DNA of 64,000 bases from Microbacterium sp. SMR1 (GCF_003289625.1 NZ_QMBN01000003.1:588034-652033), one strand, 5' to 3'. Counted from the stretch's first letter, positions 11,395 to 21,608 are shown. Notes: a model not told the origin generated them from the sequence alone. Program-made: numbers and translations.

Positions 11395-12317
11395 GCGAAC
11401 GACGCGTGCTCGCGATCGACGCGGGGCAGAGCGGCATCAAGGTGCGCGCGACTGCGGCATCCGGTGAAGACCTGCTCTTCCCCGGCATCCGAACCGGTGA
11501 GCCGCTGCTCCCCCAGCTCGCCGCCGTCGTCGCCGAGACCACGGCGCGCACGGGCTCGCCCGCTGACATCGTGGTCGCGGGTATCTCGGGGCTGACCGAC
11601 GCGAACGCCGACGCCGACGCGATGCTCGCGCTCACGGCGGCGCAGGGCGTGCGCGGCGTCGTGCTCGCCCACGACTCGACGACCTCGTTCCTCGGCGCGC
11701 TCGGTGACCGACGCGGAGCCGTCGTCGCGGCCGGAACCGGAGTCGTCACGCTCGCCGTCGGCGCGGAGACCACTGCGCGCGTCGACGGGTGGGGGTGGAT
11801 CATGGGCGACGCCGGCAGCGGCTACTGGATCGGCCGCGAGGCCCTGGATGCCGTGATGCGCGCCTACGACGGCCGGGGGCCGACGACCGAGCTGACGGCG
11901 ACGGTGTCAGGCCGGTGGCCTGACCTGTCGCAGGCGTACATGAGCCTGCAGGCCGATCCCGATCGGGTCCGCGTCGTCGCGAGCTTCGCCGCCGTCGTCG
12001 CGCGCGCCGCCGTCGCCGGCGACACCGTCGCGCAGGACATCTCGGTCCGCGCCGCGCACGAGCTCGCGCAGAGCGTGCGCGCGGCGATCGCCCAGGTGCG
12101 CACCGACGAGGAGACCTTCCCGGTGTGCGCGATCGGCGGCGTCTTCGGTTCGATCCCGCTGCTCGAGGCCGTCACCGCCGACCTGCACACGGGCGACGCA
12201 TCGGTGCGCCTGGTGGCGCCCGTCGGTGTCGGCATCGACGGCGTGATGGCCCTCGCCGATCTCGACACCTCCCACCCCCTCGCCGCGGTCACCCACCGCG
12301 CTGGCGACATCCGCTGA
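11391..12317 (+). CDS. BadF/BadG family ATPase, N-acetylglucosamine-kinase-like
   Basis: A 308-residue protein of the ASKHA superfamily. Phosphate-1 motif AIDAGQSGIK is at residues 7-16, the second glycine-rich motif AAGTGVVTLAVG is in the middle, and GDAGSGYWIGREAL follows; this last motif is typical of N-acetylglucosamine kinases and related BadF-type sugar kinases. The GTG start overlaps the esterase stop (GTGA), so the two are translationally coupled. The pair suggests uptake and use of an acetylated sugar: the esterase deacetylates and the kinase phosphorylates. The exact sugar is uncertain. Confidence 0.87.
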   Translation: MSERRVLAIDAGQSGIKVRATAASGEDLLFPGIRTGEPLLPQLAAVVAETTARTGSPADIVVAGISGLTDANADADAMLALTAAQGVRGVVLAHDSTTSFLGALGDRRGAVVAAGTGVVTLAVGAETTARVDGWGWIMGDAGSGYWIGREALDAVMRAYDGRGPTTELTATVSGRWPDLSQAYMSLQADPDRVRVVASFAAVVARAAVAGDTVAQDISVRAAHELAQSVRAAIAQVRTDEETFPVCAIGGVFGSIPLLEAVTADLHTGDASVRLVAPVGVGIDGVMALADLDTSHPLAAVTHRAGDIR

Positions 12318-12320
12318 CCG

Positions 12321-12395
12321 GCGCCGAGAACGCACCGTAACGCCGAGAACGCACCGCCCCCGGTACGTTCTCGCGGGGGCGGTGCGTTCTCGGCG
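12321..12395. repeat. Inverted-repeat element and likely bidirectional terminator
   Basis: Fills the gap between a convergent gene pair. The 22-bp arms 12341-12362 and 12374-12395 are perfect complements with an 11-nt loop. The unit GAGAACGYACC occurs four times: direct at about 12327 and 12345, inverted at about 12362 and 12381. The second direct and last inverted copies form the stem. It probably terminates transcription from both sides, but is longer and more repetitive than a normal terminator. Confidence 0.65.
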
Positions 12396-12400
12396 TGAGC

Positions 12401-14212
12401 TCAGACGAGCGACTCGCGCCAGGCGCTGTGCAGCTGGGCGAACTTGCCCGTGCCGGCGATGAGCGCCGCGGGGGTGTCGTCCTCGATGATGCGGCCGTGC
12501 TCCATCACGAGCACCCGGTCGGCGATGGCCACCGTCGACAGGCGGTGCGCGATGATGATCGCCGTACGGTCGGCCAGCAGCGTGCCCAGGGCCTCCTGGA
12601 TCTGCCGCTCGCTCGGGATGTCGAGCGACGCCGTCGCCTCGTCGAGGATCAGCACCGCCGGGTCGGCGAGGAAGGCTCGCGCGAACGAGATCAGCTGACG
12701 CTGCCCGGCCGACACGCGCCCGCCGCGCTTGTTGACGTCGGTTGCGTATCCGTCGGGCAGCCGCTCGATGAACTCGTGCGCCCCGACGGCCTTCGCCGCC
12801 GCCTGGATCTCATCCATCGTCGCGTCGGGCTTGCCGAGCGCGATGTTGTCGGCGACCGTCCCGCTGAACAGGTAGGCCTCCTGCGTGACCATGACGATCG
12901 CGCGGCGCAGATCTTTCGGATGCAGCCGGCGCAGGTCGACGCCGTCGAGCGTGACCCGCCCCTTCGTGGGGTCGTAGAACCGCGCGACGAGCTTGGCGAG
13001 CGTCGACTTGCCCGCACCGGTCGTGCCGACGAGCGCGATCGTCTGCCCCGCGGGCATGTCGAGCGCGAAGTCGGGCAGGATCGTCACGGCATCCGAGTAG
13101 CCGAACGTCACGTCCTCGAACCGCAGGTGCCCGCGGGCCTCCCGCAGCTCGACGGGATCGGTCGGGTCGGGGACCGTCGGGTCCTCCTCGAGCACACCCG
13201 AGACCTTCTCGAGCGCCGCCGTCGCCGACTGGTACGAGTTGAGGAAGAACGCCACCTCCTGCATCGGCGCGAAGAAGTTCCGCACGTACAGCACGGCCGA
13301 CAGCAGGAACCCGAGGCTCAGCGTGCCGTCGACGACCCGGAATCCGCCCCAGGCCAGCACGAGGGCGAGCGAGACGGATGCCACGGCCATGAGCGCCGGC
13401 TCGAAGGTTCCGAACAGGCGGATCGAGCGCATGTTCACATCGCGGTAATCGCTCGACAGCCCCCCGAACTCGGTGTCGTTCGCGGGTTCTTTGCGGAACG
13501 CCTTGACCGCACGGATGCCGGTCATCGACTCGACGAACTTCACGATCACCTTCGCGCTGATGACGCGCGACTCGCGGTAGACGACCTGCGACCGCAGGTA
13601 GAACCAGCGCATGAGCAGGAACAGCGGGATGCCCATGACCGCGAGAATGACGCCCGACTGCCAGTCGAGCAGCAGCAGCGCGATGAGCGTGAATCCGCCG
13701 TAGAGCAGACCCGAGACGAGCTCGTTCAGGCCGCCGTCGAGCAGTTCGCGGATGGTGTCGAGGTCGCTCGTCTGACGCGAGATGATGCGTCCCGACGTGT
13801 ACGACTCGTGGAACTCGAGGCTGAGGCGCTGCGTGTGGCGGAAGATGCGCTTGCGGAGGTCGATCATGACCGCCTGGGTCAGGCGTGCCGCCACCACGGC
13901 GTACCAGCCGATGAGCGCGGCGCCGCCGACGGCGGTGATGAGGAAGACGACGACGACCGCGATGGTCGGCATCCAGTCGGCCTGCTCCTGCACGGCCGGC
14001 AGCGCGTTGGCGATGCCCCAGCCGACGAGTGCGGGGCCCGCGACGCGCAGCGCCGTCGAGACGACGAGCACGACCGCCGCCAGCGCCAGCTGCATGCGCA
14101 GCGGGGAGACCAGCGACCCGAGCAGACGCAGCGAGCGTCGCCGGATCTCTCGGCTCTCCTCGCGGGTGTAATCGGAGCGGTCCTCGCCGCTCGTCCCGGT
14201 GACGGTGCTCAC
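12401..14212 (-). CDS. ABC exporter half-transporter (permease-ATPase), canonical site subunit
   Basis: A 603-residue type IV exporter subunit: six membrane helices in about residues 35-330, then an ATPase domain with Walker [10 protein letters not shown], a degenerate signature VSAGQ in place of LSGGQ, Walker [11 protein letters not shown] with the catalytic Glu, and H-loop IIAHRLS. It pairs with the preceding gene, which has the opposite pattern. Its GTG start overlaps that gene's stop (GTGA). Heterodimeric exporters of this class move drugs, lipids or peptides outward; the substrate is unknown. Confidence 0.93.
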   Translation of the reverse strand: MSTVTGTSGEDRSDYTREESREIRRRSLRLLGSLVSPLRMQLALAAVVLVVSTALRVAGPALVGWGIANALPAVQEQADWMPTIAVVVVFLITAVGGAALIGWYAVVAARLTQAVMIDLRKRIFRHTQRLSLEFHESYTSGRIISRQTSDLDTIRELLDGGLNELVSGLLYGGFTLIALLLLDWQSGVILAVMGIPLFLLMRWFYLRSQVVYRESRVISAKVIVKFVESMTGIRAVKAFRKEPANDTEFGGLSSDYRDVNMRSIRLFGTFEPALMAVASVSLALVLAWGGFRVVDGTLSLGFLLSAVLYVRNFFAPMQEVAFFLNSYQSATAALEKVSGVLEEDPTVPDPTDPVELREARGHLRFEDVTFGYSDAVTILPDFALDMPAGQTIALVGTTGAGKSTLAKLVARFYDPTKGRVTLDGVDLRRLHPKDLRRAIVMVTQEAYLFSGTVADNIALGKPDATMDEIQAAAKAVGAHEFIERLPDGYATDVNKRGGRVSAGQRQLISFARAFLADPAVLILDEATASLDIPSERQIQEALGTLLADRTAIIIAHRLSTVAIADRVLVMEHGRIIEDDTPAALIAGTGKFAQLHSAWRESLV

Positions 14213-16044
14213 AGGGTCACCTCCGCTTCATCGTGTCGTTCATGGTCGTGGCGGTCCTGCTCGTCCTCGAGGCTCGAGATCACGTGCCGGTAGTGCTCGC
14301 TCGTGCGCAGCAGCTCGGAGTGGGTGCCGACCGCGGTCACCCGCCCCTCCTCGAGCAGCGCCACACGATCGGCAAGGGTCACGGTCGAGGGGCGGTGCGC
14401 GACGATGAGTGCCGTCGTGTCGGCCAGCACCTCGCGCAACGCATCTTCGACGAGCGCCTCGGTGTCGACGTCGAGCGCCGACAGCGGGTCGTCGAGCACG
14501 AGCACGGCCGGGCGCGCGGCCACGGCTCGGGCGAGCGCCAGGCGCTGCCGCTGTCCGCCCGACAGGCTCAGCCCCTCTTCGCCGATGACCGTGTCGACGC
14601 CGTTCGGAAGGGAGTCGACGAAGTTCGCCTGCGCGACCGAGAGAGCCTCGCGCATGACGCGCTCGGCCTCCTCGCTGCCGCGTTCGAGGTCCTCGCGACC
14701 GAGCAGCACGTTCTCTCGGACGGTCTGCGAGAACAGCGTCGCGTCCTCGAACGCCATGCCGACGTGACGGCGCAGCTCGTCGAGCCGCAGGTCGCGCACG
14801 TCGACGCCGTCGAGCAGCACGCGGCCTCCCGTGACGTCGTACAGGCGCCCCGGCAGCGTCGTGAGCGTCGTCTTGCCCGAGCCGGTGAGTCCGACGAGCG
14901 CCATCGTCTCCCCCGGCCGCAGCGCCAGGTCGATGCCGTCGAGCAAGTCGCGCTCGCTCTCGGGGGCGTCCTGGTACCGGAAATGAGCGCCCTCGAAGAC
15001 GAGCTCGCCGCGCGGCTGCGCGATGGTCGCGGGGTTCTCGGGGTCGACGATGGTGTTCTGCTCGTCGAACACCTCGAAGATGCGGTCGGTGGCCGTCCGT
15101 GCGTCGACGAGGAACGAGAAGAGGAACCCGATCGACTCGACGGGCCAGCGCAGGATCGTCGCCATCGCGAAGAACGCGATCAGCGAGTCGACGCCGAGCT
15201 CACCCGCCTGCACGAGGTAGATGCCCGCGCCGAGGCACAGGGCGAAGGCGATGTCGGGCAGCAGCACGAGCCAGAACCAGATCCAGCCGACCGCCTTGGC
15301 CTTCTTGACCTCGGTCTCGCGCAGGGTCTCGGCCTGGCGCGTGAACTTCTGCAGGGCGTGTCCGCCGCGGCCGAACGCCTTCAGCACGCGGATGCCGTGG
15401 ACCGACTCCTCGACGGCTGTGGCGAGGTCGCCCGCCTGGTCCTGGCTCTGCCGGGAGAGCAGGCCGTAGCGGTTCTCGAAGATGAATCCCGCGATCCACA
15501 GCGGGGCCGAGACCACGACGAAGATCGTGCCGAGCAGCCAGTGCCACCGGAACAGGATGATCGAGCCGACGACGATGGTGAGCATGTTCACGACGAGCAG
15601 GACGATGCCGAAGGCGAGCCAGCGACGGATGAGGCTGATGTCCTGCATCATCCGGCTGAGCAGCTGACCCGACTGCCAGCGGTCGTGGAAGGCGACCGGC
15701 AGCCGCTGCAGGCGCGCGAAGAAGTCGGTGCGCAGCTCGTACTCGACCTTGGTCGCGGGGGCGAGGACGAACCAGCGGCGCGCCCAGACCATGAGCGCCT
15801 CGAGCAGACCGAGGGCGAGCACCGCGCCGGCGCCGAGGACGATGAGCCACGGGTCGCCCGAGGCGATCGGGCCGTCCGGCCCGACGATCACCTCGAGGAC
15901 GAGCGGGATGCCGAGAGCCAGCAGGCTCGCGATGAGCGCGCTGGCGAAGCCGAGGCTCAGCCGGGGCAGCACCGGTTTGGCGAAGGGGAGCAGACGCGCG
16001 AGCGCGCGCGGCGTGGACAGACGAGGGGGCGTCGAGGAAGTCAT
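14209..16044 (-). CDS. ABC exporter half-transporter, degenerate site subunit
   Basis: A 611-residue exporter subunit with six membrane helices and a C-terminal ATPase domain. It has Walker [10 protein letters not shown], an intact signature LSGGQRQR, and Walker [13 protein letters not shown], in which the catalytic glutamate is replaced by aspartate. That is the usual arrangement in heterodimeric exporters, where one of the two ATP sites is slow or inactive. It is first in the operon; ATG 16044 has only a modest AGGA upstream. A short leader reading frame with a strong ribosome site lies 118 bp upstream. Confidence 0.93.
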   Translation of the reverse strand: MTSSTPPRLSTPRALARLLPFAKPVLPRLSLGFASALIASLLALGIPLVLEVIVGPDGPIASGDPWLIVLGAGAVLALGLLEALMVWARRWFVLAPATKVEYELRTDFFARLQRLPVAFHDRWQSGQLLSRMMQDISLIRRWLAFGIVLLVVNMLTIVVGSIILFRWHWLLGTIFVVVSAPLWIAGFIFENRYGLLSRQSQDQAGDLATAVEESVHGIRVLKAFGRGGHALQKFTRQAETLRETEVKKAKAVGWIWFWLVLLPDIAFALCLGAGIYLVQAGELGVDSLIAFFAMATILRWPVESIGFLFSFLVDARTATDRIFEVFDEQNTIVDPENPATIAQPRGELVFEGAHFRYQDAPESERDLLDGIDLALRPGETMALVGLTGSGKTTLTTLPGRLYDVTGGRVLLDGVDVRDLRLDELRRHVGMAFEDATLFSQTVRENVLLGREDLERGSEEAERVMREALSVAQANFVDSLPNGVDTVIGEEGLSLSGGQRQRLALARAVAARPAVLVLDDPLSALDVDTEALVEDALREVLADTTALIVAHRPSTVTLADRVALLEEGRVTAVGTHSELLRTSEHYRHVISSLEDEQDRHDHERHDEAEVTL

Positions 16045-16161
16045 GATCCTGAGGTGTGTCGAGCGGATGCCGAAGACGGCGAGGGGCGCGCGCGAGCGCG
16101 GCGAGGCGGGACCGGGGCCCCGCGGGAGGAAACGTCGGAAGCGGCGAGGCGCTTCCCGGAG

Positions 16162-16248
16162 CTACCGGGCGATTCCTCCGCGTGCGGGGCGTCCGTCAAC
16201 CATGATGAGGAGAGCGACGGACTTCGTGATGACGATGGCCGGGGACAT
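16162..16248 (-). CDS. Putative 28-residue leader peptide upstream of the ABC exporter
   Basis: A short reading frame from ATG 16248 to a TAG at 16162. It begins MSPAIVITKSVALLIM and ends RPARGGIAR. The start is preceded by AGGAGGAAGCC, a stronger ribosome site than the exporter gene itself has. A TATAGCCT box (about 16303-16310, minus strand) lies upstream. The roughly 118 bp between its stop and the exporter ATG is very GC-rich and contains the repeat CGCCTCGCCG twice and a short stem GGAAGC/GCTTCC. This layout fits translation-dependent control of an exporter, as seen with antibiotic-inducible actinobacterial genes. The peptide could also be a small functional protein. Confidence 0.5.
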   Translation of the reverse strand: MSPAIVITKSVALLIMVDGRPARGGIAR

Positions 16249-16352
16249 GGCTTCCTCCTGAGGTCGAGCGGACAGAGCACCCGCTGCACACACGGGAGCC
16301 CTCCAGGCTATACCTGAGTATTCGCTGAGTGCAAGGAAAAACTGGCGCCGGC

Positions 16353-16898
16353 TCAGCCGCTCAGCCGCGCCTCGCGCGTCAGGAGACTCTGCTTGACCTC
16401 GACGCCCCAGGCGAACCCGCCGAGCGCCCCACCGGTGCGGAGTACGCGGTGGCACGGCACGAAGAGGGCCGCGGCGTTGCGCGCGCAGACGGATGCCGCG
16501 GCACGCACGGCTCCGGGAGAACCGAGCGCCGCCGCGAAGCCGGTGTAGGTCAGCGGCTCGCCCGGCGTGATCCGCCGGAGCGCCTGCCAGCCGGCGCTTT
16601 GCATCGCCGTGCCCGACTGGCGCACCGGCACCGCGTCGATCGCCGCGAGGTCGCCGGCGTAGTACGCGGCGACCGCGGCGGCGGCATCCGTGGGGGCCTC
16701 GACGACCCGCATGGGGCGGACGGCGGGCCGGAGCCGATCGACGATCGCGACCGGGTCGGCCGTCCACCCCGACGCGAGCACCTCGCCGCGCGCCTCGAGG
16801 ATCGTGAAGGGACCGTCGGGCGTCTCGACCGTCTGGATCGAAGCGGTCTCGACCCGGGTGGCGTCGATCGGGGCGGGGGCGTGGGAGACGGCGGTCAT
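16353..16898 (-). CDS. ogt: Methylated-DNA-[protein]-cysteine S-methyltransferase
   Basis: A 181-residue protein of the Ogt/MGMT family. The active-site motif PCHRV (Cys near residue 148) is present, followed by [17 protein letters not shown]. It takes the methyl group from O6-methylguanine onto its own cysteine in a suicide reaction. The ATG at 16898 overlaps the stop of the Ada-AlkA gene (ATGA), so the two repair genes form an operon and are probably coupled. Confidence 0.95.
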   Translation of the reverse strand: MTAVSHAPAPIDATRVETASIQTVETPDGPFTILEARGEVLASGWTADPVAIVDRLRPAVRPMRVVEAPTDAAAAVAAYYAGDLAAIDAVPVRQSGTAMQSAGWQALRRITPGEPLTYTGFAAALGSPGAVRAAASVCARNAAALFVPCHRVLRTGGALGGFAWGVEVKQSLLTREARLSG

Positions 16899-18409
16899 GC
16901 TCGGGCCTTTCGGGACGGCGGGAGGGTCGGCTCGGTCGCGCTTTCGCGCCACGCCTGCGTGACGGGGGCGGCGTACCAGAGGTGGGCCATGAGGTAGCTG
17001 CGCCAGGGGGCGGCGCGTTCGGCCCAGGCGACCAGCTCGGACGGGCCGGCGGGGATGCCGGCGGCGGCCGCCCCCGCGCGTGCCGCGACGTCGCCGGGCA
17101 GCAGGATGTCGGGGTCGCCGAGCACCCGCATCCGCACGTAGTCGGCGGTCCAGGGGCCGATGCCGGGCAAGGCGAGGAGCGCCGCGCGCTGCTCGTGCGT
17201 GTCGTCACCGGGAGACAGACGCAGCGAGCCGTCGGCGAGCGCGGTGGCGGCGCCGACGATCGCCCGGATGCGCGCCCCGGGCCCGCGCAGCACCTCAGCG
17301 CCGCGCTCGGCGATCGCCGCCATCGTCGGGAAGAGTGTCGCGGGGCCGGCGGCGGTCTGGACGGGCTCGCCGAGCTCGGCGGTCAGGCGCCCCTGCACGG
17401 TGCGGGCGGAGGCGACGCTGATCTGCTGGCCGATCATCGCGCGGATGAGCATCTCGTCGGGGTCCATCGCCGCGGGCAGGCGGACGCCCGGGATCCGCGC
17501 CACGAGAGGCGCGAGTGCGGGATGCCGCGCGAGGGCCTCGTCGATCGCCGTCGGGTCGGCGTCGAGGTCGAACAGCCGTCGGACCCGCGCGATGAGGGTG
17601 GACAGGTCGGCCAGCGAGGCCAGCTCGGCGCGCAGGCGCACGCGCCCCGCGTCATCCTGGCGCACCTCGAACCACGCCGGTCCCCCGGCGAGGCGGATCA
17701 CGCGGGCGAATGAGCGTTCGTCGCCCGACTCGACCCCGGGGATGGCGTGGGCCCGCATCCATCCGAAGAGGCCCGCGGCGTCGAACGGCTCGCGCACCGG
17801 GAGGACGAGGTCGATGCGGCCCGGCATCCGCTCCCCCGCCTGCCGGCGCGCGCGCAGCTGGCCGGGAGGCATCGCGAAGACCTCACCGACCGTCTCGTTG
17901 AACTGCCGCACGCTCGCGAACCCCGCGGCGAAGGCGACGTCGGCGATGGCGAGGTCGGTGTCGACGAGCAGGGCGCGTGCGGTGTGAGCACGGTGCGCGC
18001 GGGCCAGCGCGAGGGGTCCGGCCCCCAGCTCCGCGGTGAGCAGTCCGGTGAGGTGACGCGACGAGTAACCGAGACGCGATGCGAGCCCCGGAACGCCCTC
18101 GCGATCGACGACCCCGTCGGAGATGAGACGCATCGCTCGCGCGGCGAGGTCGCCGCGGAGGTTCCACTGCGGCGACCCGGGCGTGGCCTCGGGCAGGCAG
18201 CGTTTGCACGCGCGGTATCCGGCCTCGTGAGCGGCGGCGCTCGTCGGGTAGAAGGTCACGTTGGCGGGCTGAGGTGTGCGCGCGGGGCAGCTCGGGCGGC
18301 AGTAGATGCCCGTCGAGCGCACCGCCGTGACGAACTGGCCGTCGAAGCGGCGGTCGCGCGCGTCGATGGCGCGATACCGCTCGTCGAAGGTCATCCCGTC
18401 ACTGGTCAT
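16895..18409 (-). CDS. Ada regulatory domain fused to AlkA DNA glycosylase
   Basis: A 504-residue fusion. Residues about 8-80 are the Ada zinc domain with the four cysteines (YCRPSC and CKRC), the first being the methyl acceptor for phosphotriesters. Residues about 85-190 are an AraC-type helix-turn-helix pair. Residues about 200-490 are an AlkA-type 3-methyladenine DNA glycosylase, with the HhH segment [15 protein letters not shown] and the catalytic Asp in that region (TADY). The protein senses methylation damage, activates transcription and excises damaged bases. It lies upstream of and overlaps ogt. The alternative start 15 bp downstream (MTFDERY) is possible. Confidence 0.94.
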   Translation of the reverse strand: MTSDGMTFDERYRAIDARDRRFDGQFVTAVRSTGIYCRPSCPARTPQPANVTFYPTSAAAHEAGYRACKRCLPEATPGSPQWNLRGDLAARAMRLISDGVVDREGVPGLASRLGYSSRHLTGLLTAELGAGPLALARAHRAHTARALLVDTDLAIADVAFAAGFASVRQFNETVGEVFAMPPGQLRARRQAGERMPGRIDLVLPVREPFDAAGLFGWMRAHAIPGVESGDERSFARVIRLAGGPAWFEVRQDDAGRVRLRAELASLADLSTLIARVRRLFDLDADPTAIDEALARHPALAPLVARIPGVRLPAAMDPDEMLIRAMIGQQISVASARTVQGRLTAELGEPVQTAAGPATLFPTMAAIAERGAEVLRGPGARIRAIVGAATALADGSLRLSPGDDTHEQRAALLALPGIGPWTADYVRMRVLGDPDILLPGDVAARAGAAAAGIPAGPSELVAWAERAAPWRSYLMAHLWYAAPVTQAWRESATEPTLPPSRKARA

Positions 18410-18481
18410 GCCCCCAGCCTGACACGCTCCGCCGACACCGGCTCGCGGAAATCGGACACGACCGTTCCGAGGTTTTGCTGC

Positions 18482-18543
18482 GTCGACTCGCCACAGAATG
18501 CGGATGCCGCCCCTCCCCCACCCGCACTTTCTGGCGAGTCGAC
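18482..18543. repeat. Imperfect inverted repeat, 22-bp arms
   Basis: Left arm 18482-18503 and right arm 18522-18543 are complementary at 19 of 22 positions, with an 18-nt loop; the outer 12 bp (GTCGACTCGCCA) are perfect. It lies between the end of a secretion-locus lipoprotein gene and the ada-alkA start, both on the minus strand. It may act as a terminator or be a REP-like element. Confidence 0.6.
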
Positions 18544-18550
18544 GAGGAGG

Positions 18551-19207
18551 TCAGCGGGGCGGGGGCAGGATGGGCGCGCCGGTGGCGTCGTAGTGGAGGG
18601 GGCTGCCGGGCGGGAAGGAGAACTGCGGCACCGAGGACGGCCCCTCCGTCGCGGGAAGCCGACGCCAGACGTCGTCGGGATACTGCTCCTCCCCGAAGAT
18701 CGCAGTGAGGATCTCCGAGCTCGACCCGGGCGTGCAGGCGGTCTCGCTGGAGACGAGCACACGGCCATCGACCGGACGGATCACCACCACGGTGCGCGCG
18801 GCATCGCTCTCGCCCACCACCGTCACTTCCCGCGCATCCCCTGAACCCCGCTCGACGGTCCCCGCGTCGACACCGAGCTGGGCGAAGCCCTCGGATGCCG
18901 CCGCCGCGATCTCCGCGGCTTCCCGGCCCGGCAGATCGAGCGCGCGCACCGCCGTGAACGAATATCCCGTGTCCGAGCTGACGCCCAGCTGACATCCGCT
19001 CGGGCGGGCTCCGTACTGTCCCTGGTCGACTCGCCAATCGATCGGCTCGATGGCCATGATCACCGTATGCAGCTCGTCGGCCATCGCCGTGAACTGCTCG
19101 CGCGCCCGGGGGTACGGATCCGCGTCGGGCGTACCGGCGCACGCACCGGTCAGGCCCGCAGCGGCGACGATCGTCGCGACGACGGCGAGACGCTGACGAG
19201 CGCGCAC
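18551..19207 (-). CDS. Secretion-locus lipoprotein A (two-cysteine family)
   Basis: A 218-residue precursor with a lipoprotein signal ending LTGAC. It shares with the gene at 19212-19913 the core pattern HTVIMAIEP, YGARPSGC, REVTVV, IRPVDG, CTPG, FGEE, DVWRRLP and FSFPPGSPLHYD. Two mature cysteines (in PSGC and TACTPG) are conserved in all four members of this family in the window and probably form a disulfide. I chose GTG 19207, four bases after the upstream stop; longer readings put the signal internally. It is last in the operon begun at 21898. The function is unknown; its place suggests an envelope partner of the type VII system. Confidence 0.82.
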   Translation of the reverse strand: MRARQRLAVVATIVAAAGLTGACAGTPDADPYPRAREQFTAMADELHTVIMAIEPIDWRVDQGQYGARPSGCQLGVSSDTGYSFTAVRALDLPGREAAEIAAAASEGFAQLGVDAGTVERGSGDAREVTVVGESDAARTVVVIRPVDGRVLVSSETACTPGSSSEILTAIFGEEQYPDDVWRRLPATEGPSSVPQFSFPPGSPLHYDATGAPILPPPR

Positions 19208-19211
19208 GCGA

Positions 19212-19913
19212 TCAGTCGCCGCTGGGCTGCGGCTGCACGGGGTTGCCGGACTCGTCGTAGTACAGCGGCCCGTCGGGCGGGAACGAGAACGACGGCTCGG
19301 ATGTCGGACCGTCGAAGGCCGGGAGCCGGCGCCAGACATCCGCGGGCAGCCGTTCTTCGCCGAAGACCTGCGTCGCGAGGTCGTGCGCTGATCCGGGCGC
19401 GCACTCCGTCTCGGCCGACACCCTCACCTGGCCCGTTGCCGGGCGAATGGTGACCACAGTCCGCTCGGCGATGCCGCCTGTCGCGACGACGGTCACCTCG
19501 CGCGCATCTCCCTGCCCACGGTCGGCGGTGTTGCTGTCGATACCGAGAGCATCGAAAGCGCCCGTGGCCGCCTGAGCGACCTCCAGCGGGTCACGGCCGG
19601 GAAGCTCGATCCCGCGGACCGCCACGAGACGATACCCGCCCTCTTCGCTGAGGCCCGACTGGCACCCGGTCGGGTGAGCACCATACGCGCCGTCGACCAC
19701 ACTCCACTCGGCCGGCTCGATGGCCATGATGACCGAGTGCACGCCGGTCGCGAGCGCCGTGAACCGCTGCTCGGCCTGGGCGTACGTCTCACCGGACTCG
19801 CCGCCACCGGCGCCTCCGGTCGATCCGGGATCGCCCTGCCCACCGCATCCGGTCATCGTCAACACCAATCCGACGGCGAGCGCCGTCATCGTCATCCGCG
19901 AGGTCGATCTCAT
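19212..19913 (-). CDS. Secretion-locus lipoprotein B (two-cysteine family)
   Basis: A 233-residue precursor with signal peptide and lipobox MTGC at about residue 22, then a Gly/Ser linker. The mature part is the clearest representative of the family: HSVIMAIEPAEW, YGAHPTGC, DAREVTVVATGG, ETECAPGS, VFGEE, DVWRRLPAFDGP and FSFPPDGPLYYDESG. It starts three bases after the hydrolase stop and is followed after four bases by its paralogue, so the pair is a tandem duplication in one operon. The family is not one I can name. Confidence 0.84.
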   Translation of the reverse strand: MRSTSRMTMTALAVGLVLTMTGCGGQGDPGSTGGAGGGESGETYAQAEQRFTALATGVHSVIMAIEPAEWSVVDGAYGAHPTGCQSGLSEEGGYRLVAVRGIELPGRDPLEVAQAATGAFDALGIDSNTADRGQGDAREVTVVATGGIAERTVVTIRPATGQVRVSAETECAPGSAHDLATQVFGEERLPADVWRRLPAFDGPTSEPSFSFPPDGPLYYDESGNPVQPQPSGD

Positions 19914-19916
19914 CAG

Positions 19917-21608
19917 TCACGTCCGGTAAGGGTCAACGGGCAGCCACTCCAGCCAGTCGGGCAGATCCCAGAAGCCGCTCTCGCTGCCTTCGCCGTCCAT
20001 CTCCGTCCCGGGCTCACCGGTCAGGATGATCTGCTGGATGTTGTAGAACGACTCCGATCCTTCCACGAGGTATCCCTCGCCGTCCCCGGACGGAAGCGGC
20101 CCGTTCCCACCCGAATGCGCGGCATGCCCAGGTGTCGGGGCGAGGTCCTCGCCGTCGGCGCGGCCACCGTCGCTGCCGAACTCCGTCATTCCCGGAAGAG
20201 TCTCCGGTACGGTGCCGTGCGCGCCACCCCAGCTCGTGTCGCGGCCGATCCGCGCCCAGGCGTCGTTCTCGGACAGCGTCGCGTACATCCTCAGGCCCTC
20301 GGCGTTCTGAAGGTTCGACAAGATCTGCGGGTCGCTCGGGAATCCGGCCGATCCCACCGCGATGAACTGGTCGACGCCGAGAGCGTCCGGGCGTGACCCG
20401 ATCGCGAGGGCGGCGGTGGTGCTGCCATAAGAGTGCGCGATGACGGCCTTCTCTGCCGCGGGGTGCACTGCGTCAAGACCGAGCAGAAAGGCACGAAGAG
20501 CCGGAGCGCCGTCGTTCGCCCGCTGCATGGACGGCTCCTCTGCGACGGTGGGCGAGTCGTACCCGAACCACACGACACTCGCGATGTTCGACCCGGCGGC
20601 GTTGAGCGCACGCGCAGAATCGCCCCATTCGCCCATCCCCGTCACGTTCGACAGCATCCCGGGCACGAGCACGTTGATGTCGGTCGCGGTCGCGAGGTCG
20701 CCGTACGCGAGAGCGGCCGTCACCTGAGCCGACCCGTCCGGATCGAACGAAACCAGAAGTGGCGGCGGTGCACCTTGCACGAGGGTGTTCCAGAGCGCGT
20801 CGATCTGGTCGCCGAACTCTCCGGTCAGGTTGGAGTTGTACAACGCCTCCAGGCGCTCTCGGTTGACCCGCCCGCGGACGTCGTAGGGGATGCCGTCGAG
20901 GTTGCCGATGATGTCGGGATGCGCTCGGGCGATCTCGTCCTGCAGCTCGGGGTGTGCGAGCCACAGCTCGAGCACCGCCTGCGGGGTGTCCGCCGCGAGC
21001 AGCTGGTCGAGCAGGTTCTGCGCCTGCGACGTCATCGCCGGCCCCGCACCGCCGGCGAGCTCGGCGAGCGCCGCGTCGTAGGCCGCATCCCAGGCGGAGT
21101 AGTGGCTCTCGAACTGCTCCCACAGATCGGCCAGATCGCGCGCCGCGGCATCCCGGGCGGCGACGGCATCCTGCGCCGCATCGTTCGCGCGCCGGACGTC
21201 GGCCGGCTCGCCGGAGCGCGAGGTCCACAGCGCGTTCAGCCCCGCTTCATCGGCTGCGGCTGATGCCGATGCCAACGAAGCGTGGGCGGACTCGATGTCG
21301 TCGATGAGCCGGTTCGCCGCCTCCGCCGACGACGAGAACGCGTCCGCGTACCGCTGCAGCACCCCCGCGAGAAGCTCCGCCTCGGCGATCTCCGCGGCCA
21401 AGGCGCTGGCGACCTCCTGCGCTTTGGAGCGAGCCGACCGGATCGATGCACCGACACCGTCGAGGTCGGTCGCGGACTGGACGGTCGTACGGAGTTCACC
21501 GAGCGAGCCGGCGACACGGCTGAACGCGCTGCTCCACCAGCTCATCGACCCGGGATTGCCCTCGAGGCGTTCGAGCGGGTAGCCGCGGTTCGGGGAGGTG
21601 AGGGTCAC
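19917..21608 (-). CDS. Alpha/beta hydrolase (DUF1023 type) with WXG100-like helical N-terminus
   Basis: A 563-residue protein. Residues 1-270 are a long helical, Ala-rich coiled-coil region starting with SMSWWSSAF and resembling the helical heads of type VII-associated proteins. Residues about 290-470 are a hydrolase domain of the DUF1023 family with the nucleophile elbow AHSYGST (Ser near residue 394), NVLVPGMLS before it and GSDGGRADGEDLAPTPGHAAHSGG after it, where the catalytic His may lie. No signal peptide is present, so if exported it would need the type VII route. GTG 21608 overlaps the upstream small gene (GTGA). The substrate is unknown, possibly a lipid ester. Confidence 0.85.
   Translation of the reverse strand: MTLTSPNRGYPLERLEGNPGSMSWWSSAFSRVAGSLGELRTTVQSATDLDGVGASIRSARSKAQEVASALAAEIAEAELLAGVLQRYADAFSSSAEAANRLIDDIESAHASLASASAAADEAGLNALWTSRSGEPADVRRANDAAQDAVAARDAAARDLADLWEQFESHYSAWDAAYDAALAELAGGAGPAMTSQAQNLLDQLLAADTPQAVLELWLAHPELQDEIARAHPDIIGNLDGIPYDVRGRVNRERLEALYNSNLTGEFGDQIDALWNTLVQGAPPPLLVSFDPDGSAQVTAALAYGDLATATDINVLVPGMLSNVTGMGEWGDSARALNAAGSNIASVVWFGYDSPTVAEEPSMQRANDGAPALRAFLLGLDAVHPAAEKAVIAHSYGSTTAALAIGSRPDALGVDQFIAVGSAGFPSDPQILSNLQNAEGLRMYATLSENDAWARIGRDTSWGGAHGTVPETLPGMTEFGSDGGRADGEDLAPTPGHAAHSGGNGPLPSGDGEGYLVEGSESFYNIQQIILTGEPGTEMDGEGSESGFWDLPDWLEWLPVDPYRT

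Noticed and set aside
14233..16317. Plus-strand frame opposite the ABC exporter
   Set aside because: Mirror of a clear ABC transporter; the composition is that of a shadow frame.
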